From the NCBI GenBank assembly GCA_030141605.1, contig JAQGDQ010000036.1, positions 248,001 to 312,000 of the forward strand: a DNA stretch of 64,000 nt, given 5' to 3'. The DNA is from Tubiluchus corallicola. Taxonomy: Eukaryota; Priapulida; Priapulimorpha; Priapulimorphida; Tubiluchidae. This document shows, piece by piece, positions 48,800-59,457 of the stretch (the stretch's first letter is position 1; every line of letters begins with the position of its first letter). The notes under the pieces are model-generated. The model ran no database searches. It was not told where the DNA came from and was given only the letters and a program-made list of their open reading frames with translations. The position numbers and the translations under genes are program-made.

Positions 48800-49320
48800 A
48801 GTCTAAAATGCACCCATCATTGGCATTTGACAGACGTTTGACGAAGAATATGAATAGGACTTTAACTTGTGCCGGCGCCGGACTCGCTCAATTACTGGGC
48901 GGCTATTTCCGATTTTTCTTAGTAATTCTACACCATTATAGGACCATTTATCGGAAAACTTATTAAAATAATCAGATTTAGGTTCCAGTGAACAGTTGAG
49001 GTTTTCCCTTGGCACTGGGCCCCGTACGCAAATGAAGTTTTTCAAGTTAGTACAAAGCGTGATAAAGTCACTGGACGGCCCTAGATGATGGCAATCTGCC
49101 AACGGTCACTGACACACTTTCAGGCAGTTCCTCGTTTCAAATAGGTGTTGTAGCTCTGCACGTCGATGGTAGAGCCATTGACCGGGCTTCGCCACCACTT
49201 CTATACACAATGTCAGGCTGTGTAGAGCATGGAATATAAACTGTTTCTCCCTATATCAGACCAATGACGGAGGCTGTTCTCCGATTGCCAGCGAATCTGA
49301 CCTGAAACTTGTAAAGATTA
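48800..49320. other. GC-richer block, possible transposon remnant
   Basis: Noticeably less AT-rich than its surroundings. A minus-strand frame (48803-49102, 99 codons, opening with TTG, not ATG) is Arg/Ser-rich and resembles nothing I know. Probably a decayed mobile element; no inverted ends found. Confidence 0.25.
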
Positions 49321-49386
49321 TCAATACATTTATCTCTTGACCAAAAATAAAAAAAATCCAAAGTGTTCTATTTATCTGTTTCACTA

Positions 49387-49480
49387 TGTTCTCTCTCTCC
49401 CCTCTCTCTTTTCTTTCCTCTCTCTCTCTCTCTCTCTCTGTCTCTTCCTCTATCTATTTTCTATCTCTTTCTCCTCTCTA
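49387..49480. repeat. CT microsatellite
   Basis: CTCTCTCT runs with interspersed TTTC; explains the Leu/Ser-rich 73-codon + frame at 49337-49558. Confidence 0.85.
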
Positions 49481-50739
49481 CAAAGTAATGTAAAAGCAAC
49501 GCCGTATGCTGACAATATTCGTGTCAACGAACTAATAAGAGACTTTCCAAGAAAGTAGAACATTGCCCTTAGAAACGAAAGTTGCTTAGCTTTTGGTACG
49601 TTGTTGTACTTCCTTTTTGTTCTTCGTTCAGATCAGTAACCCGACTAAATGAAAGTGACTTGTGTGGGTCGCGAGCTGAAATAGATCATCCACCGCTTAG
49701 TGAAAGCGAAAGTATGCTCCCTGCCATGCGCGTTTGTAACGTATAGACGTCGTCATACTTTAGATCTGATGAACTTGCAGCAAATATGGAGCATTGACCC
49801 CTACACGAGAGCTTCATGTACTTAGGGAATACTGTGTAATAGTGATAGCATTTAGTAAATAACATAAATAGTTAGGGCATAAGTAAAGTATAAGACAGCA
49901 GAGGTATGGTGTTGACTCCGAAAAGAAAGTTTAGTTGATTATAGGCGACTTCCATGTTGCAAAAAGTCTTGAAATTGTAGGCTTATTGTGTCGCGCTTAG
50001 ACTAGCGTGTTTTCTTATTTATTTTTTGTTATAATCACATTCACGTCATTGTAGAGTAGACTTTGTTAGATCTCATCACTTTAGCTAATTTTCATGTGGA
50101 CTGATATTATGCAACAAAATGTTCAACTGTTTGAATGTCCACCTTTGATATTAACAATAATCCTACTTCTACGTTGTTTCTTACGTCAAATTGTTATTGT
50201 GTTTGCAACTATAGTGACATTTCATTTGATTACAGTGGCGTGCCTTTTTTGTCCTGGGGGCTGATTAAATGAAGACTAAGTAAAAGACATTAATAGCACG
50301 CAGATACGCAAACGATGACGGATTCAGGAGTTGACAGTGGTAAATGCTGTGCGTTTTGTTTGCTGCGTTACCTGTCGCTTGCGTCATCAGCCCACCCAGG
50401 CTTCATCTGTGACGTCAAGCGTGTATCATCAAGACTCGCAGCATCGTAACATGACACTCACTGGTTCACTTGTATTGAATTGCCAACAGAGTTGTCTTTT
50501 AGACTGCTACAGCACGAAGTTTGAAACTGATGCAAGAATGGAAAAAGTTCACCATACTAAATGTTGCAAATAAGTTTCATTAGGCAGCAGCACAAATGGA
50601 AACAGAATGACTCAAACATACAACAGGGATTCAAATTCATTCATCAGACTAAAATGTACTTTATCAGCTGTAAATGCACAGAGCGGTTATGACGTAAGCC
50701 CATTATCGTAAAAATAGGCAAACAGTCAGAAATACACTA

Positions 50740-50888
50740 TTTTTTCATTGTGCTAATGCTTTTGTCGCTTATTACTGAAACATGTGGTCTTATTAAACGG
50801 CATAGCAATAGTTTCTAAGGGGTTAAATCTGGACCGTGCCCAAACGGTTCTGAAATGCGAGCGGTTTTATTAAACGGTGACTACTGTA
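50740..50888. mobile_element. Single end of a pogo-like element
   Basis: The segment ends GTTTTATTAAACGGTGACTACTGTA, i.e. inverted CAGTAGTCACCGTTTAATAA next to TA, and holds a second CTTATTAAACGG motif inside. No matching opposite end was found, so it is a truncated copy. Confidence 0.45.
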
Positions 50889-51239
50889 CTAATAAATTTT
50901 GGTGTTCAGGTGTTTCTTGCAAGCAAATTTTATGCAAAATAGAACTAAGATTCTGGACAAACCCGGACGAATATGAGTTTACTCTTCTAAGAACTAAGTC
51001 ACTACTATAATACTGCTTGGTCACGAGGATAAGTTATATTGAGTGTGGAACATATGGCTGATAGAGCTATCATGACCCATTTCCAGGTAAACAATACAAG
51101 GTCATTTAGTGATGCACTGAGATTAACAGTGCCTGGCAGGCTGGTGAAGCAGATTTTAGTCCTAGATTTGTTGACCTTTTTAGTTCGATCCAGATATATC
51201 CCGCAACATCGCTATTTATGTCAGTTTAAATTTTAATAA

Positions 51240-53150
51240 AGCTTTTTCTAGTAAAAAAATACGAACACAAAAGTGCTCAACCCTGCATTGCAACGCATAT
51301 AGGCGTTTCACATGATTAATGTATAAAAATTGTGAGAATGTAACTAAATTTCGATATTGTTTGGTTAATTTTTAAAGCCATTATGAACCTGCAAGTCTAT
51401 TACATTGTTAGGTGACAAGATTAAACAGCCGAATTAATTTGTTAAGCTGATATAGTCCTTTCTTGAAATCAAAATGTGCGTAGAAGATATAGGCAGGCGT
51501 TCTCACTGTGTTTTTGCACGTTCAGTAATAAGTTAATTATATTCAGCTTGCTAAATACAGAATTAGATTATAATACATGTATTAATTTTTACATTTTTTT
51601 AGCACATAACAACTTGTTTTGGCTCGATTAAGGCAGTTGTTGACATTGATCATTCGTCATCCTTTCTTGTCATTGTTTTATTTTTCTCTAATTGACTGTT
51701 ATACAAAGTGGGATAATTTATAATAAGACATGATGTCTATAAAATGTCTTCGACACTTTCTACTACATATATTATCCCTGGTATAAAGGGCACTGACCCA
51801 TCACATCATGACTAATCACGCCAAACGCACCAGTGAAAAGTTCCCGCCAAATGTGGGACAGTGAACTTTCTACAATCAAGATCCAGAAATGCATAGTTAC
51901 GTACAGTACGTGAACACTACAGCCCTGATTCGGTTTCGATTTGTATAATTCCAAAGTCAAACGTTCTAACTACAAGAAACTAACTATAACAACACAGCTT
52001 CCAATAAACAAATTAAACAGCTTTTACTATGCAATAAATACAATTTTATTGAAACCGATTATATCAGTAAAAGTTTAATTAATGATCGACTGTGGTTACT
52101 GTTGCTGTATGTGATCAATACTTATAAGAATCTTCCATAAATGCACAATAAAATACTGCCTATATTAGTTAAAAATTTACCATAATTTAACAAAATAAAA
52201 CCTGACAGGCAATTGAGCCAAACTTAATGAGGGTTAGTTACGTCAACATATCCGCAAGTAGCCAGCTTAACCTACACGTATTGAACTTGATCTGAACCAA
52301 ACGATACGCCAGTTAGACGAAACTGAGTTTGCGCAGTTGATAGCGATGAACAGTAAGAAAGGACACATGATCAGCACACACGTCTGTAGAGTACCGCTAA
52401 TTCTATCATGTCTAACGCTATTTCATTCATTTCGGTTTTAATTTCGGCTCATGTCACATAAGCGCTTAAAGTACACTGTATCAAAAATATTTTTAAATAT
52501 CCAACTTCATGAATAAAAATGCCAGGGCAGTTTGCAATTATAATTCTTCAAATATGCTAGTATAATTTCAAACTGCACAAAGTACAAAAATAGACAACAA
52601 AGCTGCGTGTCTGTTGTACTCGACAGAATAATATTATTTGTGGAAGACTCTAATTGCACTGGACCACAAAGCAGTTATGTAACATTACGCTTTAGTAACT
52701 AAACTGAAAATAGTCTGCCAACACTGCCATACACCCATTATGGACAAGCATAGCAACTTGGAATTCTAAACAAAATCATTATCCTTGTACCATATTCTCA
52801 ATAATGCCATATAAAAGAGGAATAATATTTCAAAAAAGTAATAATAAATTATAAGGAAATAAAGACAAGAAACATGATGAAATATGACCAACAGGTGCCA
52901 TAGATCTACTGTTATCATGCCAATACAATAAAATTTACTATAAATATCAACAATCATATATAAATATCTTCCCATGAGCTAATTAGTGTACAAAAGCCAT
53001 GAGATTCCATATATACAAGGCACATAATTTATATAATTTCCTAGTACACAATAAGTAAGATTTGCAAAGCTGTACAGGTTGTACATATAGCTTCAAATCT
53101 ACCCAACAATAAATTTTTTTCATGCACAGACTTGTCCATATAGCAAATTA
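51240..53150. other. Intergenic / distal C/EBP 3' region
   Basis: AT-rich. Several minus-strand AATAAA motifs (for example near 52044-52050) could end the C/EBP transcript, but which is used cannot be told from sequence. Confidence 0.35.
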
Positions 53151-53153
53151 CTT

Positions 53154-53897
53154 TCAGTTGGCTAAAAGAACACGATTTAACCATTTTATAACAAATTTAA
53201 AATACAGCATGTATTTAGATAAGCTTAAGCCAGTGGACACTTGATGATTATGATCACATATAACAAGCTCAATAAAATTGTATTTTTTATATCTATTTAC
53301 TACATTCCTGATGTTACTATACTGCTGTACAAGATGTAAATACATCATGTAACTAATATAAGGAGACACTCTGACATAAGACAACAGTTTTTCAACATGT
53401 GCTGATAATCGCCTACAAAGTTTCAGCCAATCATATATCAACTTAAATAATTTATTATTTACCCAATTCTTTTCAATGTAATGACTTTGTACACATGCAG
53501 CAATTACACAGGTTTCATGGAATGATGTAACAGACTTCAATTTATGTGATAATTTCAACATATGGTCAGCATCCCTCTTAAAGGTATATGAATCACATAG
53601 CTTAGCAAAAAAATTACATTTATCACATCCATTTCTCACAGTATCGAATAAAAGGCCAAAAGCAATAGTTAAAACATCATAACACATATAAAGTACTGCT
53701 GCATTAAATGATTTCAACACGTAATTTCCATTAATAGAAGCATCAGGTCTACAATGCAATGTTAATAGCTTAATGGCACATTTTTGTCCTACACATGATT
53801 TATTGGGATACTTCACTTTATTTGATTCCAAATCGTTTGAGAAGTCGAGCATCAAGACTTGATGTTGCCACATTGGCAAGAAGCTGTCGCATAACAT
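53154..53897 (-). other. 247-codon ORF overlapping the C/EBP stop and 3' UTR
   Basis: An ATG-started frame that begins 80 nt inside the end of the C/EBP coding region in another frame and runs 660 nt into its presumed 3' UTR. It is Leu/Tyr/Cys-rich, with no recognisable domain. At this AT content so long an open frame is unlikely but possible by chance. Not called as a gene. Confidence 0.25.
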
Positions 53898-54496
53898 TCA
53901 ACTCTCTTGTAAGGGATTCTACTTTCCTTTCCAGTGCTTCTTTCTGTTCATTTAAAATTCTTACTCTATGCTCCGTTTCTACACACCTCTGCTTTGCTTT
54001 CAGCCGAGATTTTCGCACGGCTATATTGTTCCTTTCACGTCTATTACGATAATCTTCACTATTTTTATCAATTGGCTTCTTTTTCCCCCCTCTACTATAT
54101 GAACTTCTTCCACTACAGACAGAAGTGGACTGTGATTTAGCTAACAAATGTTGGGTGACTATTGGTGTGCCAGTGTAATTGTGCTCATCTGTGAGTGGTG
54201 ATGAAACAGGATCTGTAAGCGGTGATGTTGCAGGAGTATAAGAACAAATAGAACTACCAGGAGAATCCAGTGGCTCTGACTTGATGGAAAGACAGTTCCA
54301 GTTGGTAGATTTGGACGCAGCTTGTTGGTTCGGCTCTGCTGTGGTCGAAGATAATGACATATACGAATCCACAGTAGGCAAACAAGATTCAGATGCAAGA
54401 GAAAGCACCTCAAGGTCTGACTCAACTGCTTTGCTGCCCAATAGATCAAACACGTCGTCTCCACCGGGAGTCATAAACTGCGAACTGTTCAGCAAA
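53818..54496 (-). CDS. C/EBP-family bZIP transcription factor, exon 2
   Basis: CCAAT/enhancer-binding proteins bind TTGCGCAAT-like sites as leucine-zipper dimers in the nucleus. This exon carries residues 48-273: a Ser/Thr-rich activation region, IKSEPLD (a psi-K-x-E sumoylation/synergy-control motif like the IKQEP of vertebrate C/EBPs), repeated SPLTD motifs, then the basic region RRERNNIAVRKSRLKAKQR and a leucine zipper, ending FGIK. The RERNNxAVRKSRxKAKxR signature is diagnostic of C/EBP among bZIP families. Acceptor TTTTTTGCAG|T on minus; a Ser codon is split AG|T with exon 1. I cannot assign a paralogue (alpha, beta, delta or epsilon). Confidence 0.95.
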
Positions 54497-55279
54497 CTGC
54501 AAAAAATAAAATGCCATAATATATACTAAGATAAATGTGATTTCGGATTAGTTCCTGAAATTTTGTATTGAATGAGCATATTTTTACATGCCAGTAACCC
54601 AGTTGTCGCAATTAGATAATAAATAAACATACAGTACTACGAAGTCATTTAGTTTTGCTTTAGAACACTATTCTAAAATCATACAAAGTTATTATCATTA
54701 ACAATATAAATCAAACAAATTATTGTTTTAATCTACTGCAAATGTTGTACATGATAAAATAATAATACAATAATTTGTAATAATTCATGTTTGCAAGGTT
54801 TACTGTGTTAATAGTGGTTTGACAGCAACACTTCCACTTCCAAAGTAGTGCAAACTATACTTAGAATTAACAGAAAATTCATTATTTTGGGTCTAGGTTG
54901 TCCTAAAAATTAAAATACTGTGTTTGCCATATGTACAGCGTTCTAGAACCTTAGCAAATTAAAGGAAAAGAAAACAAGAGAACAATTCTTACAGAAAGCT
55001 AAAAATTCGCATAGTCTGTATCACCTACATCTATACTTTCTGCACACAGAGCATTTTTATCAGTAGTAACGCTGTATAAAATTTACGAATTTTAACTCCT
55101 GGGTTGAATGTATGGTACAGTCATTTTAACGGTCAGTCGCTGAGTAAGAAATCTAAGCAAATTTAGATAACATTGTGGAAAGTTTGAAAATAATCAGAGC
55201 ATTCCTAGCACACACATATTATTTTGTCTTGTCAGTAAAATTAATAATATGTTTTTAGCAAAGCAGAAACATCTTCTTG

Positions 55280-55470
55280 TGGGATAGTAGGATAGTGAAT
55301 CAATGATTTACCAATAGGCGCAAACATTTTAAATTACGTAAGAATTTTATTTTCCAGTTATGAGTTTTCGAAACAGGTACATGTAATGCTAAGTAATACA
55401 AATCTGTAGGGAAGGTTTATTGGGACATACTTTAATATCCTCTTTTCCTACATAGATGACCTTTCCTGCC
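55280..55470 (+). repeat. Dispersed repeat, copy in C/EBP intron
   Basis: Shares ACATTTTAAAT, AGAATTTTATTTTCCAGTTA, AAACAGGTA, TAATGCTA and ACATACTTTAA-type blocks, in order, with 61890-62070 in the same orientation. Confidence 0.65.
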
Positions 55471-56270
55471 ATTCAGAATGGACAGTAAACAGGCAAAGAA
55501 AAGTAAGATGTCCTATAAAACTCCTATTCAACGAAAACATTGTTATTTCTAAAATGATGTCATGTAATTTTGAACTCAAGGCTGTACATGTACAGAAAGA
55601 GAAAACGTTCCAATTACATGTGAAAGTAGGTCAAATGAACTCATGCTACTATGTAGGTCAAATTTAAAATTGACTCCAAGCAGTACTGCCTAATGCACAA
55701 AATGTGTGTGACTACATGCATGCTCTGTAGTCTATACACACTTATTAGAAATATCATCACTGCCAATGCTAAATAAAACGTCCAAAAAATTTAACTAACA
55801 TAATTTTATACAGCAAATTTTTAATTAACATGTCACAATCGCAAATTCAAGCAGTCAATCCATACTACGATCTAATGAATTGTAATGCGTCGTCTCACTG
55901 GCATTCATTATGGGTTATCGTTCATATTTTTTAAATTAGATTTATATCAACATTTTTTAACACTGAAATTCCAGATCAACAAACATGCAATTAAATAAAA
56001 TGTACTACATGCAACTCCAAATAGTTGGCTATTCTACAGCAAACTGTGTAAGCCTAACCCAAATAATTATGGTGAATTTCAAGCTGAGACTGACTACTCT
56101 GCCAGCACGGCAATCAAGCGTTGAATAGGTTAACTATGTATAGTACAACAAGTTTATGAAAATTACACTGACGGTATTTCTACAACAACTTTCTATACTC
56201 GACCAGCTGGGATTTTGAAACCAATACTTGCCATCATTATAGATGTTAAAATCTAATTAACTTCTCTCAC

Positions 56271-56413
56271 CTGTTAAAATCAAGTGATGCAGTTTCTGAG
56301 CTGTAAGGAAGCTGCGATTCCTCTTCTGCTGGTTCATCGGCCAAAAGGAACATGAAATTATCTGGCTTCGTATCCAGTTTGTCAAATTCGTATAATAACT
56401 GCGGACTTTCCAT
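56271..56413 (-). CDS. C/EBP-family bZIP transcription factor, exon 1
   Basis: From ATG at 56413-56411 (ACAATGG, strong context) to donor AACAG|GTGAGA; residues 1-47 plus two bases of Ser48. It begins MESPQLLYEFDK, similar in layout to the ME....YE start of vertebrate C/EBP-alpha and the beta LAP form, followed by an acidic activation segment (FMFLLADEPAEEES). The frame stays open upstream to a TAA near 56530. A near-cognate ACG at 56518-56516 would add 35 residues including YIADCSADPFRDL, which looks protein-like. The full protein from ATG is 273 residues; from ACG it would be 308. The 1774-bp intron separates it from the bZIP exon. Confidence 0.88.
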
Positions 56414-56426
56414 TGTTGCACAGCAT
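56382..56426 (-). promoter_or_regulatory. C/EBP upstream ORF overlapping the main AUG
   Basis: The first AUG of the presumed mRNA (56426, CACCATGC context, A at -3) opens a 14-codon frame out of register with C/EBP, ending TGA at 56382 after passing over the main AUG. Vertebrate C/EBP-alpha and -beta use a small out-of-frame uORF at this place to control which isoform is made; the same role here is inference. Confidence 0.6.
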
Positions 56427-56639
56427 GGTGAGCAACCAGACGAGGTAAACTGATCCAAACACAAGTCTCGAAACGGATCTGCCGAACAGTCGGCTATGTA
56501 CTTCTGCTTTGTATCCGTGGCGGGGAAACGACTATCTTTTTAATAAAAATGACGTTTGTTTTATCTCCTACAATTCAATATGAAAGCTCCGTTACAGACA
56601 AGTCACTACTTCACGACAAACCAACTTCTAAAACCACGT

Positions 56640-56720
56640 TCACTTAAATGACGAAGCGTGACGTAGGCCACCTTATATAGTGTGACGTAAATTACCACGT
56701 GGTTATATAGTACGTAAAAA
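56640..56720 (-). promoter_or_regulatory. C/EBP promoter: TATA, CRE-like and E-box sites
   Basis: On minus: CTATATAAGG (56671-56680) as TATA box; TTACGTCA (56683-56690) and TACGTCA (56659-56665), CRE/ATF-type sites; an E-box CACGTG (56696-56701); and a second TATATAACC (about 56701-56709). With a start about 25-30 nt past the TATA box (near 56640), the leader to the main AUG is about 230 nt. The clustering of CREs beside a TATA box suits a cAMP- or stress-inducible gene. Confidence 0.65.
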
Positions 56721-56779
56721 GCCTGTATCATTCCGCTAGTCCGTTGCGATCCGTCCACACAGACTACTTATTGAAAAGG

Positions 56780-57310
56780 ATAATTCAGTTCGGTGAAAAC
56801 GTTGGGTTCACTACTTAACACAGTAAAAATTTGAAACAGTATGCAACGTACAGTCTTATCCAAAATAAATCAATGCTAGCTAGCAAGAAACTACCCCTCA
56901 GAACAAGGCAGCGGACTCTTCAATGCATATAACTAGTTTCTTCGTGTACAACAGTGAAATATGGGTTTGACTGCAACTCAGGAACAGACACAGATTTGTT
57001 CCACGGAGGTCTGCTCAAAAAGTCTCAAAAATAAAATGACCATATATCATTTCAAATGACCGGCTGTATAACAGAATCAAAGAAAATCTTAGGAGCAATA
57101 AAACCAGTTTCAGAAGGCTAAGATGGGTAGGAAAATTTGATAAGATCGCCAGAAACAACGTCAGTAAGATTAGTATTAAACGATGCACTGAAACCTGCTA
57201 AACGACCTTCAGGCAAAGCAAAAACAATCGGGATATGGAAAATTAATAAAGATTGCAACAGCTGAGACCAATCGTAACAATAGCTGTTATAAGGAGTCAT
57301 AGGAGTTGAA
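56780..57310. other. Intergenic upstream of C/EBP, nothing recognised
   Basis: No gene supported; a 60-codon minus frame (57118-57300) has no recognisable features. Confidence 0.4.
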
Positions 57311-57440
57311 AATTTTACCTGCAGACAGGAAACAGTGGGGTGCTCTAATAAGGATAGAAGCTCATTGGAATCACAGGAGTTGAATAGTTTAGCTGCAGAT
57401 AGGAAACAGTGTTTAGAGCAACAGAAGAAGAAATTCGATG
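57305..57440 (+). pseudogene. Tandem-duplicated non-LTR retrotransposon tail fragment
   Basis: Two adjacent copies of GAGTTGAAxxTTTxxCTGCAGAxAGGAAACAGTG occur (57305 and 57379 on). In one frame they read LAADRKQ, like the 'AADRxxW' motif at the end of many LINE ORF2 proteins. A related LAADRSGWSEY lies at about 58945. Confidence 0.45.
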
Positions 57441-58269
57441 GATCCGTCCGACGTGTGAATCTAATTTTGTATACATTATTATAAATTTAATAGGGGATAT
57501 TATTACCTATTCCAAAACCAGATAAAAAGTCTCAGTAGAAAGTCTAAAACCAGTTATACTGTTGGCTTTGTTAAAGGAAAAGGCAAGTCACTCAGAATGT
57601 TGGGTTTAATGTTATTGTTACCACTTAAACTTAGAAAAATATAATAAAGAAATTTGCAAAAAACTGCCTATAAAGCATAATTTAAAATATACTACTCTAA
57701 ATAGAAACTTTCAGGCGTGTTGGTTGCTGCCATTCACTTGAAAATCATGACGTAACTGGCACACTTCGTGACTTTCTGTAAGCGCACGCTGCCTAAACTA
57801 ATACCTTATACCTTATCCAAACACTTTTCTGCAAGCTGGAATCCAATTCAAACTAATTCAAGCTTCTGCAGCTTACCTAATGTTCATGCAAAAATATTTC
57901 AAAATTAGCCATCTATTTTTTTGCAAAAACGTATCATACTTTTGGTGAAGATTGACAGTGGGCTACTTTTCTTCAAGACGAATGGCGTCTCGTTGGAAAA
58001 AGACTGGGCATTGAAAATGCACTGCTCAGGGATGAAGTAATTGCGAATTAAAGTGAGTTTACTAGCTACGCGAGGCGCTTATTGCAGTTTTATTACTAAA
58101 TTCTTCTAAGATTTTTCGCGAACATGGAAATAAGCCTAACGGCCTAGAAAAATTCTGACTATATGCATGATAATTTAGATGCATACATGAGATATCAAAA
58201 TTAATAATTGTAACATTCCATCAAGTCACGCTGCATATAGGGAATCACAAGCACAACGGAACTAATGTA

Positions 58270-59010
58270 AGGTCAGCAAAAAAAAATTAGCAGAAAAAGC
58301 AGACACATTCGATTCTTATCAAATCACTGTCTTGCTGCTAAATATGAGCAAGGCATTTGATAGCAATCATACCATAGAGAGAAGAATTCTTTTTTATGAC
58401 CTAAAAGCTATGCTATATTCAAATGAATTGCACACGATTATATATTTCTATTAAAGGAACTTGAAGTTAGGGTAAAAGTTGGGTAAACCTTAATTGCGAA
58501 GAACTTTTTGTACAAATGTAGGGATGGTCCATGGGGGAATCCCTAAGTCCGTAACTTTTCACACCTGGCTGGCAAGTGCACTTAAACTGTTCCAAATTAT
58601 TCCTTCGAATGATGAACATGAAGTAAGCATGAGCGTGACCCCGGTATCTGTAATAACTAATAACCTTTCGCTGTACCTTGTGGACCATACCATATCCAGC
58701 ATATTTAATTCAAATACAAGAACGAAAGATGGGTTTAATGATTACTCAAGAAAAGAGACTGACATATTTTATACATGCAGAACTGTCTTAGTGAGACGTT
58801 TAAAGAATAAGTGTCCTCGCATGTATAAGAAGCCTTAAAACCTTGGAAATAAAAAACAACTTGGCTAGCTAAGAAGAATATTTTTTTTCAACAGCTACAA
58901 CCAAATCTAGTTTTAGCAGCCCAGGAACTTGCCTATATGACATTAGCTGCAGATAGGAGTGGTTGGTCGGAATACTCATATATGGTAATGCCTCAATGTT
59001 TATAACAGGC
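58270..59010 (+). pseudogene. Degenerate non-LTR reverse transcriptase, plus strand
   Basis: Reads VLLLNMSKAFDSNHT (RT block with the first catalytic Asp position occupied by Asn: LNMSKAFD), then DLKAML..NELH, LKLG.KLGK, FCTNVGM and ALKLF..NDEHE, the usual order after the SKAFD block of LINE RTs. Several stops and frame shifts intervene. It ends at LAADRSGWSEY near 58980. Non-functional relic; the 114-codon frame at 58494-58838 is part of it. Confidence 0.6.
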
Positions 59011-59457
59011 GGAAAGAGCATTTGGAGAAGAAGAAGTTGTAAATTTGTAATTTATGTAACTTTATATTTATTAGCAGACTCAAATATTTTTTGTTGATCT
59101 TTTCAATTAAATTCAATAGATTTATTTCGCAATAAACATATACATATTCGTTACAAGTGCATCGATAATCAGTTTTTGTTAATACAAGGAGCTAGCTTAT
59201 GCTAGGCCACTAGAATTAGTTACGAGAAAAATTATAATATATTACTAATTGTTAGTGTGAGTTACAGTGGCCGTTAGTAGTATTAAATTTTCATAATTAC
59301 GATGTAAACTGATGGTCGGTAGAGAACAATGATAAATGCTTTAACTTTAACACATTCGCTAAGCATTTGTGGAGGAGGCAACACTTGATTAGACTATATG
59401 CTATATGGAAGTGTGCAATGCAGATATATATACGGGTGGGAACTAATAACTATGTTA

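Noticed and set aside
50314-50576. Possible small gene around 50.3-50.6 kb (44-codon ATG frame and an overlapping 80-codon frame)
   Set aside because: Neither frame shows family features, and the longer one opens with TTG. No splice or poly(A) context.
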